This document shows positions 8,334 through 17,982 of a stretch of DNA of 64,000 bases, one piece after another (the first letter of the stretch is position 1; every line of letters starts with the position of its first letter). The stretch lies in contig JAKAUN010000013.1 of assembly GCA_021817605.1 (NCBI GenBank), forward strand, positions 62,001 through 126,000, written 5' to 3'. The notes under the pieces are model-generated. The model was not told the origin of the DNA and made no database searches. It saw only the letters and a list, made by a program, of their open reading frames with translations. The DNA is from Thermoplasmata archaeon. Lineage in GTDB: Archaea > Thermoplasmatota > Thermoplasmata > Lutacidiplasmatales > UBA184. Position numbers and translations under genes: made by a program.

Positions 8334-8954
8334 ATGGCAACCGCGACGGGTGGGGTCGCGCATCCCGCGGCCCCGGTGGGTTTTCCGCCGGCTCCGGCGG
8401 CGCGGGTGCCGATCCTTACGTGGCGGGCCTATCCTCTGGTGCTCGTTCCCGTGGGTTCCCTCGTCATCGCCTTGCTGCTCCACCGGTTCGTCCTTCTCGA
8501 CTACGTCCATGTGATGAACGGCGCCCTCTGGACGGGTATCGACATCTTCATGGGCATCGTCATCGGCCCGATCCTCGGGCGCATGTCGGGCCCCGCCCGG
8601 GCCGACTTCGTGCAGCGCCTCGTACCGACCATGCTCTTCCTCATGCCCGCGCTCGCCTCGGCGACGATCACGGCGGGCATCTACCTCGCCATGATGAGCG
8701 GCATCTTCGATCTCAGCTACCTCGCCATCCAGCTCGCGGGCATCTTCGTGCTGGTTCTGGCGGGTCAAGGGTTCGGCCTCTTCCTCCCCAACGCACTCCG
8801 CATCGTGCTGGAGCTGAGGAAGCCGCACCCTGACATCGCGAAGATCGGTCGGCTGGGGCTCCTCAACGCCCGGCTCGCCGGGGTCCAGGCCGCCTTCCAA
8901 GTCGCCCTCATCTTCGTAATGGCAAGCCTCGCCGCGGGGCTCGTGAACCTCTGA
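8334..8954 (+). CDS. Integral membrane protein with four helices
   Basis: The 206-residue protein has an Ala/Pro-rich N-terminus and about four hydrophobic helices, beginning YPLVLVPVGSLVIALLLHRF. A histidine-containing helix (YVHVMNGALWTGIDIFMG) resembles CopD/DUF2269-type small membrane proteins, but that is only a resemblance. ATG at 8334 is preferred to the in-frame ATG at 8310, because a TATA-like stretch (GGTTATGAAT, about 8297-8306) lies about 30 nt before 8334. It stands alone between decayed genes and a long non-coding stretch. Function unknown; a metal or haem role is possible because of the conserved-looking His. Confidence 0.7.
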   Translation: MATATGGVAHPAAPVGFPPAPAARVPILTWRAYPLVLVPVGSLVIALLLHRFVLLDYVHVMNGALWTGIDIFMGIVIGPILGRMSGPARADFVQRLVPTMLFLMPALASATITAGIYLAMMSGIFDLSYLAIQLAGIFVLVLAGQGFGLFLPNALRIVLELRKPHPDIAKIGRLGLLNARLAGVQAAFQVALIFVMASLAAGLVNL

Positions 8955-9896
8955 GCGGCGCCCGGGACAAACCGTTCCTCGGCGCTCGGGCCGGCTCTCG
9001 GTACTTCCGACCGGCTTTGTCCTTCCTTGGCGACGACGGCCTCTGTCGTTGGTCCGCGATCCATCGAAAGAACGAGAGAACCGTCCTGGCCCGTCCTCGT
9101 AGTGTGCAGAACCTCGGCCAAGCTGTCGTCTTCGAAGAGGGGCCAGGAGTCCGTCGGTTCTACACGTCGCGGAAGCACTCCGGCGCCCTCCGGATGCCGG
9201 GTCCGGGGCCGGAGACAAGGGTGCGGACGAACCCCCCCGGGCCGAACTTGCGAGACCCTCCGGCGAAGACGGTCTCGCCCGCGATCCGTTCGATGCCCAT
9301 TGGGGGGCAGAGGGAGGCGAAAGTTTCGTGGTGGGTGGGCGAGTCGCGTCTCGCGACGGGAGGGTGGGGCGGGTCGTGTCCTCGCTTGCTTCAGGTCTTC
9401 CCCGAGGGGCGAGCCATCCCATCGAAGTGGGCTTCCGTCCATCAGTCTGCACCGGGCCGGTAGAGCAGACCGTTGACCGGAATCACCTGCACGCCGGCCA
9501 AGGTCGGGCACGTGCCCGGCGCGGCCGGCCGCGGGCTCTAAGACACGAAGGCCCCGGTCATGGCGACGGGCTACCTCAAGCTCGGCAACATGCCGTTGCC
9601 ACTTCAGGGAGCGCCGCCCCAGCGCAGCGAGACGGTCCGGCACCCGGACGCAGGGACGAGCGATTCCGAAGCCCCGACGGCGGCCCTACCGGAATGTCTC
9701 GCAACGGGCTTCCTGAAGGGAGCCTCGACCGACCGTTCTGCCCCGTCGCCCCCCTTCGAACCTAAGGCCGCGTCCTCGAGCGAGGGAACGCCTCCGCCCC
9801 GGTTCCCTAACGGGAACGTGCTAACCTCTCCTGGGACCGTCTCCGAGACAAAAAACCGCTCAAGGTTCATATACGGGTGCCCGCTCTGGCGTCTCG
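8955..9896. other. Long intergenic region without a convincing gene
   Basis: All six frames were read. The open frames here lack recognisable motifs and look like chance frames of GC-rich DNA. One minus-strand stretch near 9015-9170 (reading SLAEVLHTTRTGQDGSL) looks protein-like but has no start, promoter or family resemblance. The 3' end holds the promoter of the binding-protein gene. Confidence 0.5.
9866..9875 (+). promoter_or_regulatory. TATA-like box of the ABC binding-protein gene
   Basis: TTCATATACG is centred about 27 nt before the GTG at 9897, supporting a leaderless transcript that starts at that GTG. Confidence 0.6.
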
Positions 9897-12800
9897 GTGA
9901 CCCAAGTGGTGGGAGGGTCGAAATTGTCAGCAAATAAGCTGATGGGAAAGCGAAGCCTAGTGCTCGCCGCCACCTTGGTCCTCGTCGTGAGCCTGGGGTT
10001 GCCCTTGGTCGCGCACGGGGCGGCAATTGCCGCCCCGAGCACGGCCTCGGGTACCCCGGCGAGCGCGGCAGGATCGGGGAACGCGGCGAGTGTGTCGAAT
10101 GCGGCTGCCGTAACGCCGGCGTTGCAGAACAACCACAACTATCTCGTGGTCCACGAGATTGCTCCTGGTGGTGCAACGACGGAAGATCCTTCGACGGCGT
10201 ATGATACGGTAAGCTTCGAGCCGATTTTGAACGTATACCAGACGCTGGTCTCCTACAACGGAACGACCACGGCGACGTTCGTGCCCACACTCTCTACGTG
10301 TGTTCCCGGCACGCACGGCTGCGCGGTCGACTACAACCTCAACGGCGTCGCCGGAACGAACCTGATTGCGCCGGGAGCGGTGAACACCAAGACCGCGGGC
10401 CAGGCGACGTTCTACACGTTCCCGATCGACCCGAACGCGAGGTTCTACGATGCCTCGACGGGAGCGAGCTTCCCGGTTTACCCGTCGGACGTGATGTTCT
10501 CGGTGGCGCGCACGCTCAACTACGCGAACCTGCCGTTCGTCGCGTCCCAGAACGGGTGGATCATGGCTCAGTCTCTCCTCCAGATCGGGAACCCGGCGTT
10601 TGACGTCAACGCGACCGCAGGCGCCCCGATGCACTTCCCGTTCAACAACACGCCCTACAACATCATGTCCTCGATGTTGATCAACGACAGCACCTACTGC
10701 CCGGCGCAAGCCTTGGCGCAGAACGGGTGTATCACCTTCGTTGCGAACGGCTCGGGCCAGGACTGGCCTGAGTTCCTGCAGTTCGTTGCGGATGGTCTGG
10801 GTGCGAGCGTCGAGCCGTGCGCTATCTTTACCCTGCACGGCGCGAACGTCCCGGGATTCGCCTCGGCGGCCCTCAACGGGGACGGCTCCTGCCTGCTCCC
10901 CGGTGGCGCGAAGAGCACCTCGGACGCCTCGTTCCAGGCGTGGCTGCACAACGCTACGACCGGTGGCAACCCGAAGTACTGGGACTCTGTCCAGCTCCGT
11001 GCGCTTAACGCGCCGGCGGTGGACACCTGGCCGATGGAGAACCTTACCGGCTCGGGCCCGTACTACACGGTTTCCCCGTCCCGGACGGGCGGCTACACCC
11101 TGATCGCGAACCCGGCCTACGTGCAGCCCTCGGGCTGCAGCGGGAAGATGACCTACATCTACAAGGGCTACTGTGAGCCTGCCCCGGGAAGCTACATCCC
11201 TCAGGTCAACGTGACCTACGACCCGAACGACAACGGGTCGTACGACGGGTTCAGCTCCGGGACGATCGACGTGGGTGGAATTGAGTCGACGGACACGTCG
11301 ACCTACTTCTGGCCGCTGGTGAACTCGAGCAAGATGCAGTACTCGATTGCTCACTCGCTGAGCAACTTCTTCTTCGGGTTCGACATGCTCTACAACAAGA
11401 CGGGATTCTCCTCGCTCTTCCCGACGGCCACGGCGCCGAACATCCCGGCGAACTTCTTTACCAGCAACACCGCGAGGCAGTTCTTCTCGCACGACTATCC
11501 GTACACGACCGTCCAGAACTCGCTGCTCAACACGGCGGGCATCCCGTACGACTTCTACGCGTGCGGTCCGATCCCGGTGGGAATGGGCAACTACTACCCC
11601 ACTAACCTGACGGCCAACGGCAACTGTCCGCAGGGGAACCCTGACACCAACGCGGCGGATGTCGGCGGAGCCGCCTGGTGGTGGGCGCAGGCCAACAACG
11701 TGTCCTCGAACTACTACGATGCGCAGATGGCGGCATGCACGCCCGCGACGCCCTGTGTCCTCCCGATCGTCGGGGAGACCGGTGCGAACGCGCTGAACAA
11801 GGCTGCCCAGGACTGGGCTTCGTCCATCAACGCCACGACGGGCGGGGCGATCAAGCCGTACTTCCTGGAGCTGACCTTCAACCAGCTGATCGTGGATGTG
11901 CTGTTCTCGTCCGCAGGCCAGGACCCTGTGCCGATCTGGAACCTGGGATGGGCGCCTGACTACCCCGACCCGACGGACTACGTCGCTCCGTACGTTACGC
12001 CCGATGGGACGTACACGGTGCCCGGTGCGATTGCGCTGCAGTTCGACAGCACGAACACGAGCCTGAACCAGACGGCATGCGGCCACGCGAGCGGGTCCCA
12101 GGCAGACATCTCCTACTGGGCCTACAAGAGCCCCGCCCTGACGACGGCGTGCGAGGGGATTGCCTACAACGCCGCGGTCGAAGCTTCGATCCAGGCCGCC
12201 CCGTTGCCCGACAACTCCCAGCGCGTGCTCCTCTACAACGAGATGAGCCAGATCATGGGCAAGCTGGGAACGTACGTGTGGTTCTCGCAGCAGAACACGA
12301 TCCCCGAGGTCGCTCCGTGGGTGAACATCCACTCGATCAACCTCAACCCGACCCTCGGCGGTGGCGGGGATCAGCCGTGGTTCCACGTGCAGTTCAAGGG
12401 GACGAACTCGGTGACCTTCAAGGAGCTCAAGCTCCCTGCGGGTGCGCACTGGGGCGTCAACTCGACGTACGGGTTCCCGAACGACACCACAGTCGCAGCG
12501 GGCAAGGGTACCGCCGGATCCGTGACCATCAGCTCCGTGCCTAACGGGCCGTTCTCGTTCCAGATCGTCCCGCCGACGGGCTACGGGGTCGCGAAGATCA
12601 TGGGACCGGGCTCCCCCAACCAGACCTCAGCGAACATCGCCGCCAGCACGACCTTCAAGGTGCTGTTCGGCCAGCTTCAGTCCTACCAGTTCGTCCAGAG
12701 CCTGACGGTAGGCAAAGGCAAGCTGCACATGTACACCGGTGCGCCCTGGTTGGTCTACATCAACACGTCACTCCCGCACGGTGGAGACCCGAACCACTAC

Positions 12801-13238
12801 GTGGTCAACGGAGCTGGGACCTACACTCCGGCGCCGCTCTTCCTCCCGAAGGGGGGGCACTACAAGTTCACGGTCGTTGGGTTCCCCAGCATCTACAAGG
12901 CGCTGCCGAGCCACGGCGGCTTCGGCGTTCCGGCCAAGGCCATGCAGAAGCTGATCAAGTTCAAGCTTCTGACAGAGGTCGTGAAGTTCAAGGAGTCTGG
13001 CCTCACGAAGGGGGCCACTTGGACGGTCACACTGACCGGAGCGGCGGGCGCCTCTGCGGCTTGGTTCGCGGCGGATTGCGGCGGCCTCGGCTGCTCGCAG
13101 ACGACGGACAAGGCAGTGCACGTGTTCCGGCTGCCCACGGGCAACTACACCTACAGCGCGACCGGGTCCACGACAGTGACCGGTTACGTCAACGTGACCG
13201 CGCCGTCCGCGGCGCAGGTCATCACGGTGACGTTCTAG
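9897..13238 (+). CDS. ABC transporter substrate-binding protein (family 5, oligopeptide type)
   Basis: This 1113-residue secreted lipid-free binding protein probably captures peptides outside the cell for the dppBCD-like permease encoded at 16-20.5 kb. An N-terminal hydrophobic segment (VLAATLVLVVSLGLPLVAHG) is followed by an SBP_bac_5-like domain: an early YDTVSFEPILNVYQTL and later DPVPIWNLGWAPDYPDPTDY, typical of DppA/OppA. From about residue 835 to the end come beta-rich modules, the last with KESGLTKGATWTVTLTG and LPTGNYTYSA, as in thermopsins. About 16 cysteines occur in close pairs, suggesting disulfides. There is no C-terminal anchor, so the N-terminal segment may be retained. GTG at 9897 is chosen from TATA spacing; ATG at 9942 is the alternative. 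Unusually large for the family, which is normally 500-600 residues. Confidence 0.85.
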   Translation: MTQVVGGSKLSANKLMGKRSLVLAATLVLVVSLGLPLVAHGAAIAAPSTASGTPASAAGSGNAASVSNAAAVTPALQNNHNYLVVHEIAPGGATTEDPSTAYDTVSFEPILNVYQTLVSYNGTTTATFVPTLSTCVPGTHGCAVDYNLNGVAGTNLIAPGAVNTKTAGQATFYTFPIDPNARFYDASTGASFPVYPSDVMFSVARTLNYANLPFVASQNGWIMAQSLLQIGNPAFDVNATAGAPMHFPFNNTPYNIMSSMLINDSTYCPAQALAQNGCITFVANGSGQDWPEFLQFVADGLGASVEPCAIFTLHGANVPGFASAALNGDGSCLLPGGAKSTSDASFQAWLHNATTGGNPKYWDSVQLRALNAPAVDTWPMENLTGSGPYYTVSPSRTGGYTLIANPAYVQPSGCSGKMTYIYKGYCEPAPGSYIPQVNVTYDPNDNGSYDGFSSGTIDVGGIESTDTSTYFWPLVNSSKMQYSIAHSLSNFFFGFDMLYNKTGFSSLFPTATAPNIPANFFTSNTARQFFSHDYPYTTVQNSLLNTAGIPYDFYACGPIPVGMGNYYPTNLTANGNCPQGNPDTNAADVGGAAWWWAQANNVSSNYYDAQMAACTPATPCVLPIVGETGANALNKAAQDWASSINATTGGAIKPYFLELTFNQLIVDVLFSSAGQDPVPIWNLGWAPDYPDPTDYVAPYVTPDGTYTVPGAIALQFDSTNTSLNQTACGHASGSQADISYWAYKSPALTTACEGIAYNAAVEASIQAAPLPDNSQRVLLYNEMSQIMGKLGTYVWFSQQNTIPEVAPWVNIHSINLNPTLGGGGDQPWFHVQFKGTNSVTFKELKLPAGAHWGVNSTYGFPNDTTVAAGKGTAGSVTISSVPNGPFSFQIVPPTGYGVAKIMGPGSPNQTSANIAASTTFKVLFGQLQSYQFVQSLTVGKGKLHMYTGAPWLVYINTSLPHGGDPNHYVVNGAGTYTPAPLFLPKGGHYKFTVVGFPSIYKALPSHGGFGVPAKAMQKLIKFKLLTEVVKFKESGLTKGATWTVTLTGAAGASAAWFAADCGGLGCSQTTDKAVHVFRLPTGNYTYSATGSTTVTGYVNVTAPSAAQVITVTF

Positions 13239-13261
13239 GCCAGGTAGGACGGACCCGCCGT

Positions 13262-13309
13262 ACCCACCCCGGCAACGGGGTGGGTCCAACCCTTTCCTTC
13301 CCTCTTATT
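13262..13309 (+). terminator. Hairpin plus pyrimidine tract after the binding-protein gene
   Basis: A perfect 10-bp stem ACCCACCCCG / CGGGGTGGGT with loop GCAA (13262-13285) begins 23 nt after the stop codon. It is followed by the pyrimidine-rich run CCAACCCTTTCCTTCCCTCT. The same arrangement and a near-identical tail follow the glycoprotein gene at 24700. Confidence 0.6.
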
Positions 13310-13477
13310 CGTAGCTCTGACAGCAGAGAGGAGGACACCGCCGGCCGGCTGGCCGCGGCGGCGGGCTCGAGACCTGACCACCCTCCCGCTCCGGGGGACT
13401 GGAGCTTCTCGGCATCGCGAAGGTTACGCTAGCCGGCCCTCACCTTTGGCGTCGGGAGTCGCCTCCGCGCAGCGCGT

Positions 13478-14617
13478 ATGGGACCGCCTCGTCCGGCGCT
13501 ATCTCGGACCGGATGGAGCGGTATCCACGGGATGGTTTGTCAGGCGTACCTTGCGGCCCGGCTGACCGCGTCTCCGTTCGTCTCGAACTGTCTCTTCGAG
13601 GAGGTCCGAGGTCAGAATTACACGGGTAGCTACGACCGGGTCGCCCGGTTCGCCCGGCCCCTGCGGTGGCGGCAGGAAGCCGCCGCCGTCGTTCGATTCG
13701 AGACCGATCCCGGCCAGCAGGCGCAGGTCGACTTCGGCTACTTCCGATACCTCGAGGAGGACGGGGTGCGCCGCCACCTATACGGCTTCTCGATGATCCT
13801 CGGCTACTCCCGCTGCCGCTACGTCGAGTTCGTCACCCGGATCACCACCCCCGTCCTGATCCGCTGCCACCTGAATGCGTTCGACTACCTCGGCGGCTAC
13901 CCCGACGACCTGTTGTATGACAATATGACCCGGGTCGTCTTCGAGCGGGCACTCCTCACCGCCGAGCACCAGTGGAACCGACAGTACGGCGAGTTCGCCG
14001 CCTACTACGGGTTCCGGCCTCGTTTGTGCTGGCCCTACCGCCCCCAGACCAAGGGCAAGATCGAGCGCACGATCCGATTCGTCAAAGAGAACTTCTTCCT
14101 CGGTCGGCCGTTCACCGGCCTCGGCGACCTCAACCGCCAAGCGCAACGGTGGTGCAACACCGTCAACGCCGAGCGGGTCCACGCCACGACGGGGCGGATC
14201 CCCCTCGACCTCCTCGAGGAAGAGCACCTCCATGCACTCGACGCACGGCCCCTCTTCCCCGTGACGGTGAGCGAGACTCGCAAGGTCTCGCGCGAGTGCT
14301 TCGTGTCGTTCGGCGGCAACCGCTACTCAGTCCCCTGGCGGTATGCGGGCCGCGAGGCCCTGTTGCGCCTGAGAGACCGCCAGCTCCTAATCGAGGTGGA
14401 CAACCAGGAGGTCTGTCGTCACGAGCTGCGCGGGGGGAGCGGTGCCGTGGTCCGGATCAAGGAACACTTCGCCGGGCTCTACTCAGCGGAACGTCAGCGG
14501 AACCTCTCGGAGTACCTCCGCACCCACGCCGCGGCGCCCATCCCCGAGGTGGAGGAGCGGCCGCTGGCGGTCTACGATGAGTTCCTCACCTCGGGAGGTG
14601 CGGGAGGTGCGCGATGA
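13478..14617 (+). CDS. istA: IS21 transposase IstA, N-terminally truncated
   Basis: IstA is the DDE-type transposase of IS21 elements. The integrase core is recognisable. It has QAQVDFGYF with the first Asp, then LLYDNMTRVVF with the second Asp, and PYRPQTKGKIERTIRFVKENF with the catalytic Glu. A C-terminal SFGGNRYSVPWRYAG region follows. The usual N-terminal helix-turn-helix region of about 60 residues is absent. ATG at 13478 is simply the first in-frame start after an upstream stop, so the product is probably inactive in DNA binding unless a frameshift is corrected. The stop overlaps the istB start (ATGA). Confidence 0.8.
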   Translation: MGPPRPALSRTGWSGIHGMVCQAYLAARLTASPFVSNCLFEEVRGQNYTGSYDRVARFARPLRWRQEAAAVVRFETDPGQQAQVDFGYFRYLEEDGVRRHLYGFSMILGYSRCRYVEFVTRITTPVLIRCHLNAFDYLGGYPDDLLYDNMTRVVFERALLTAEHQWNRQYGEFAAYYGFRPRLCWPYRPQTKGKIERTIRFVKENFFLGRPFTGLGDLNRQAQRWCNTVNAERVHATTGRIPLDLLEEEHLHALDARPLFPVTVSETRKVSRECFVSFGGNRYSVPWRYAGREALLRLRDRQLLIEVDNQEVCRHELRGGSGAVVRIKEHFAGLYSAERQRNLSEYLRTHAAAPIPEVEERPLAVYDEFLTSGGAGGAR

Positions 14618-15435
14618 AGGGCAGTCTCGCCTACGAGCGGCTGCACGCCAACCTGCCAGCGCTCAACCTTGCGACCGTCGAGCGGGGCATCGACGTGGCG
14701 CTCGAGAACGGGGCGAAGGGTGCGCATCCGCTGACGGAGGTCTTCGATGATCTGGTCGATCGGGAAGTGAAGACGCGCCAGGCGCTCTCGACGGAGACCC
14801 GGGTGCGTCTGGCGGGGTTCCCGGTCCGCAAGCGTCTCGAGGAGTTCGACTTCGAGTTCCAGCCATCGGTCGACCCGACACTCATCCAGGAGCTCGCGAC
14901 GATGCGGTTCGTGCACAACGCGGAGAACGTCATCCTGGTAGGACCGGCCGGGGTGGGGAAGACCCACCTCGCCATCGCGCTCGGAATGGAGGCAGCCAGG
15001 GCCGGGTTCTCGGTGACGTTCATGTCGGCGAGTCGGGCACTGGGGAAACTCCGGCAGGCGATGGACCGGGGCCTCCTCGAACGAACGTTGAGGAACCTCT
15101 GCCGCTCGCGGCTCCTGATCCTCGACGAGATCGGTTACCTTCCGTGGGATCGGACGATGGCGCACCTGTTCTTTCGGATCGTCGCGAATCGCTACGAACG
15201 GGCCTCGACGCTGTTCACGAGCAACAAGGCGTTCTCCGAGTGGGGCGAGGTGCTCGGGGACCCGGTGCTGGCCGCCGCGGTGCTCGATCGGATCCTCCAT
15301 CACTCCACGACGGTCAACATTCGAGGGGAGAGCTATCGCCTGCGGGTGCGGCGGAAGGCCGGCACCCCCACCCCTGTGGTGCCGATGGAATCGAAAGAAC
15401 GGGTCGACGCGTCAACGCGCGAACGACGAAGGTAG
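14614..15435 (+). CDS. istB: IS21 helper ATPase IstB
   Basis: IstB is the AAA+ ATPase that selects target DNA and activates IstA. The 273-residue length is normal. Walker A is GPAGVGKTH (about residue 110), Walker B is LLILDEIGY (about 167-175), and sensor-1 FTSNKAF is followed by the RILHHS region characteristic of IstB. The gene looks intact and is translationally coupled to istA. Confidence 0.92.
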   Translation: MKGSLAYERLHANLPALNLATVERGIDVALENGAKGAHPLTEVFDDLVDREVKTRQALSTETRVRLAGFPVRKRLEEFDFEFQPSVDPTLIQELATMRFVHNAENVILVGPAGVGKTHLAIALGMEAARAGFSVTFMSASRALGKLRQAMDRGLLERTLRNLCRSRLLILDEIGYLPWDRTMAHLFFRIVANRYERASTLFTSNKAFSEWGEVLGDPVLAAAVLDRILHHSTTVNIRGESYRLRVRRKAGTPTPVVPMESKERVDASTRERRR

Positions 15436-15500
15436 GTGTTTGAATGGAAGTGGGGAAAAATCAAAGCCCAGAAGTGGGGAAATTACCAGGCCCATCGACA

Positions 15501-16060
15501 CTGGAAGCCATAGCGCCCTCTGTCGGAGGGGAAGATCGAGTCGACCATCATGGTCGTCACGGGCCGCTCCCTCCGCGGTCGACCACTCACTGCCCTGGGG
15601 AACCTCAACCGCCGGGCCCAGAAGTGGTGCAAGGCGGCCAGCGTCGGGCGGCCCCACGCCCTCACGGGCGTGATCCCGCTCGAGCGACGGGCCGAGCAGT
15701 GGATCTGCCCTATCGATGCGCAGGTGACCTTCCCGGTGAGGATTCGTGGGGCCGTCATGCGTCTCGAGCCTGCTTCGTCTCCTTCGGAGGAAACCGCTAC
15801 GCGGTGCCGTGACGGTGGGCGGGTCGGGAGGCGCAACCTTGGGTCAGGGACCGAAAGCTGCTCAGGGAGATCGGCAACCAGGAAGCGTGTCGGCACGAGC
15901 TGGGGTTCGGGCGCGGGCGGGCGCTCGAGTAAAGGGCCACATCTCAGACCTGTGCTCGGCCACGCACCCGTGCAACCTATCGGAGGATCTGCGGACCGAC
16001 TCCAAGGCGGCGTTCCCGAGGTCGAGGAGAGGTCGCCGGCTGTCCCGGCCAACTGCTTTC
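15501..16060 (+). pseudogene. Degenerate second istA copy (C-terminal half)
   Basis: Starting immediately at the IS21 right end, the sequence aligns collinearly with the intact istA from its WPYRPQTKGKIE region (WKP-stop-RPLSEGKIEST here). It passes GRSLRGRPLTALGNLNRRAQKWC and CFVSFGGNRYAVP to VPEVEERSPAV, over about 555 nt in both copies. Several frameshifts and stops make it non-functional. It is divergent from the neighbouring copy, so it is an older element and not a recent duplication. Confidence 0.7.
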
Positions 16061-16098
16061 GGGTCTGGGACGGCCCGTAGCTCAATGCTTTCGCCCGT

Positions 16099-17979
16099 TC
16101 AGCTCCGAAGCGGGGGAGCCTCGGCGCCCCCGGGTGCGGGAGGCGCCGGCGGGGAGGCGGGCTCCGCGGCAGGCGCGGGGGTGCCAGAAGCGTCCACGGT
16201 GTTGGGCGCGTAAAGGTGGCAGGCGACCATGTGTTCCGGTCCCACCATCAAGTTCTCGGGCCGCAGCTCCTTGCAGACGGGCATCGCATAGGGGCATCGA
16301 GGGTGGAACCGACAACCTGGCGGCGGGCGCACGAGATTCGGAACGGATCCCGGGATCGTCTGAAGTTCGCGGTCCGGCTGGTCAAACCTCGGGATGGAGG
16401 AGAGGAGTCCCTGGGAGTAGGGATGCAGCGGGCGCCGGAACAACTCCTTGGCCGGTGCCGCCTCCACGACGACGCCGGCATACATCACGTTCACATGGTC
16501 GCAGACCTCGGCGACCACCCCGAGGTCGTGGGTGATGAGCAGGACCGCGGTGCCGATCCTCTCCCGAAGATCGCGCATGAGCTCGAGGATCTGTGCCTGG
16601 ATGGTGACGTCCAGCGCCGTCGTGGGCTCGTCGGCCAGGAGCACGTCCGGCTCGGTCGAGAGCGCCATGGCGATCATCACTCGCTGGAGCATCCCCCCCG
16701 AGAGCTCGTGCGGGTACATGCGGGCCACCTGCGCCGGATTGGCGATCTTGACGCCCTCCAGGAGCCGGACCGTCCGCCAGAAGACCTCGTCTTTGAGGGG
16801 CCTCCCGATCCTGTTGCGGATGCCCCACAGTCGGAAGTGGAGCGTGCGCAGGTTCTCCATCGTCAGCATGAACCGCAGCCGGCGGCGCTCGAAGCTCGCG
16901 GACTGTCCGGACTTCATCTCCTTCATGGAGAGCTGGTCGAGCTTGGTCTTCACCGCGTAGGTCCTACGAAGGTGCAGGAGGTAGGAGCGCTGCAACGAGG
17001 AGAGCGGCACGCGTCGCAGGCTGCGCAGAATCCGACGGTGACGAGAGGGATCTCCCGCGTGCGTCGTCCTCACGATGTAGAAGGCCTCCGTGCCCAGGGT
17101 CGGGACGCCCACCACCTCGCCGAAGCGCTCGCTGAAGGCGCGAAGCTGCTCGTCGTCGGTCGTGGTTGCGGCGACAAGCGCATCGATCGCGGCCCGTATC
17201 GCCTCCGCCGAGCTTCGCCCTCGGTCTCGTGCACTCCCTTCGGGGGCACCCCCGGTGCCCGCCGCCGCCGCGCCGGGTTCCGCAAGGAAGTCGAGCTCGG
17301 CCTGCTGAGGAAGCAGGGCCAGCCCGGGCCACTGCGCGTCCGCCCGAAGCATCCCCTCGACGACCTCCAACCCGCGATGCAGGAGGATCGTCTCCCCAAG
17401 CTGATTGGAGATCGAGAAGATGGGGTTCATCGCCTGCATCGGCTCCTGGAAGATCATCGCGATCCTCCGGCCACGGATCGCCGCGAGACGCTCGGCAGCC
17501 TCCCGGGTCCGCCGGAAGTTCTGCACGACCTTGATCCGCCCGTCCCGACGCCTCTTGAACTTCGCCTCGCGTTCGAGGCCCCAGAGAAGGTTCGCCCCGC
17601 GGTAGAGGATCTTCCCTGAAATGACGAGGCCGGGGTGGCTCACGAGGCGGGTCACGGAGAACGCCGTCACGCTCTTGCCACAGCCGGTTTCCCCCACGAC
17701 CCCTGTCGTCTGACCCCGCCGCGCCGTGAGGTTGATCCCCTCCAGGGCGCGGACGACCCCATCGTAGGTGAAGAAATAGGTCTTGAGATCCCTCACCTCC
17801 AGGACGGCCTCCGCAGCGGGGGACCCAGCGACGGCCGGCCGCTCCGTGGGAACGGGACCCACAGAACGCGGGATGGACCGGGTCGGTCCTGTAGTACGTC
17901 GGGTGCGAAGGACCCGGTGGGAGGTGGCCGGGCGCCACCGACGGCCATACTCGTCCCCTGTTTGCTCCGCGATAGCCAT
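16099..17979 (-). CDS. Oligopeptide ABC transporter ATP-binding protein with large insertion (DppD-like)
   Basis: This ATPase powers peptide import with the two permeases encoded upstream. Visible motifs are Walker A GETGCGKS (96-103), Q-loop [10 protein letters not shown] (177-186), signature LSGGMLQRV (426-434), Walker [10 protein letters not shown]-loop TALD, and the switch His in ITHDLGVV. The C-terminal oligo_HPY-type domain has [14 protein letters not shown] and VACH cysteines. Family members are about 330 residues; this one has 626. The main cause is an extra helical, charged block of about 190 residues between Q-loop and signature (about 205-395), plus a smaller one near 140-170 and an Ala/Pro-rich tail. 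It starts 3 nt after the dppC stop with GGAGGTG upstream. No partner DppF-type ATPase is present; IS debris lies directly downstream. Confidence 0.88.
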   Translation of the reverse strand: MAIAEQTGDEYGRRWRPATSHRVLRTRRTTGPTRSIPRSVGPVPTERPAVAGSPAAEAVLEVRDLKTYFFTYDGVVRALEGINLTARRGQTTGVVGETGCGKSVTAFSVTRLVSHPGLVISGKILYRGANLLWGLEREAKFKRRRDGRIKVVQNFRRTREAAERLAAIRGRRIAMIFQEPMQAMNPIFSISNQLGETILLHRGLEVVEGMLRADAQWPGLALLPQQAELDFLAEPGAAAAGTGGAPEGSARDRGRSSAEAIRAAIDALVAATTTDDEQLRAFSERFGEVVGVPTLGTEAFYIVRTTHAGDPSRHRRILRSLRRVPLSSLQRSYLLHLRRTYAVKTKLDQLSMKEMKSGQSASFERRRLRFMLTMENLRTLHFRLWGIRNRIGRPLKDEVFWRTVRLLEGVKIANPAQVARMYPHELSGGMLQRVMIAMALSTEPDVLLADEPTTALDVTIQAQILELMRDLRERIGTAVLLITHDLGVVAEVCDHVNVMYAGVVVEAAPAKELFRRPLHPYSQGLLSSIPRFDQPDRELQTIPGSVPNLVRPPPGCRFHPRCPYAMPVCKELRPENLMVGPEHMVACHLYAPNTVDASGTPAPAAEPASPPAPPAPGGAEAPPLRS

Positions 17980-17982
17980 CGT

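Larger units (their letters stand above)
13478..15500 (+). mobile_element. IS21-family insertion sequence, left end truncated
   Basis: The element consists of istA and istB with an ATGA overlap. A right end carries two GAAGTGGGGAAA copies (from about 15450 and 15470) and ends ...CCATCGACA at 15500, as in other IS21 right ends. No matching left end (TGT... with CCCCAC repeats) is visible upstream of istA, and istA lacks its N-terminal HTH region, so the left boundary is approximate. Directly after 15500 the sequence continues as an older istA copy. Confidence 0.7.

Noticed and set aside
9017-9476. Plus-strand frames in the 8.95-9.9 kb region as genes
   Set aside because: Two overlapping frames of similar length, low-complexity composition, no promoter, no start context and no resemblance to a family.
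9957-12449. 830-codon minus-strand frame opposite the ABC binding protein
   Set aside because: Arg/Val-rich shadow of a clearly homologous plus-strand gene; no signal peptide, motif or promoter.
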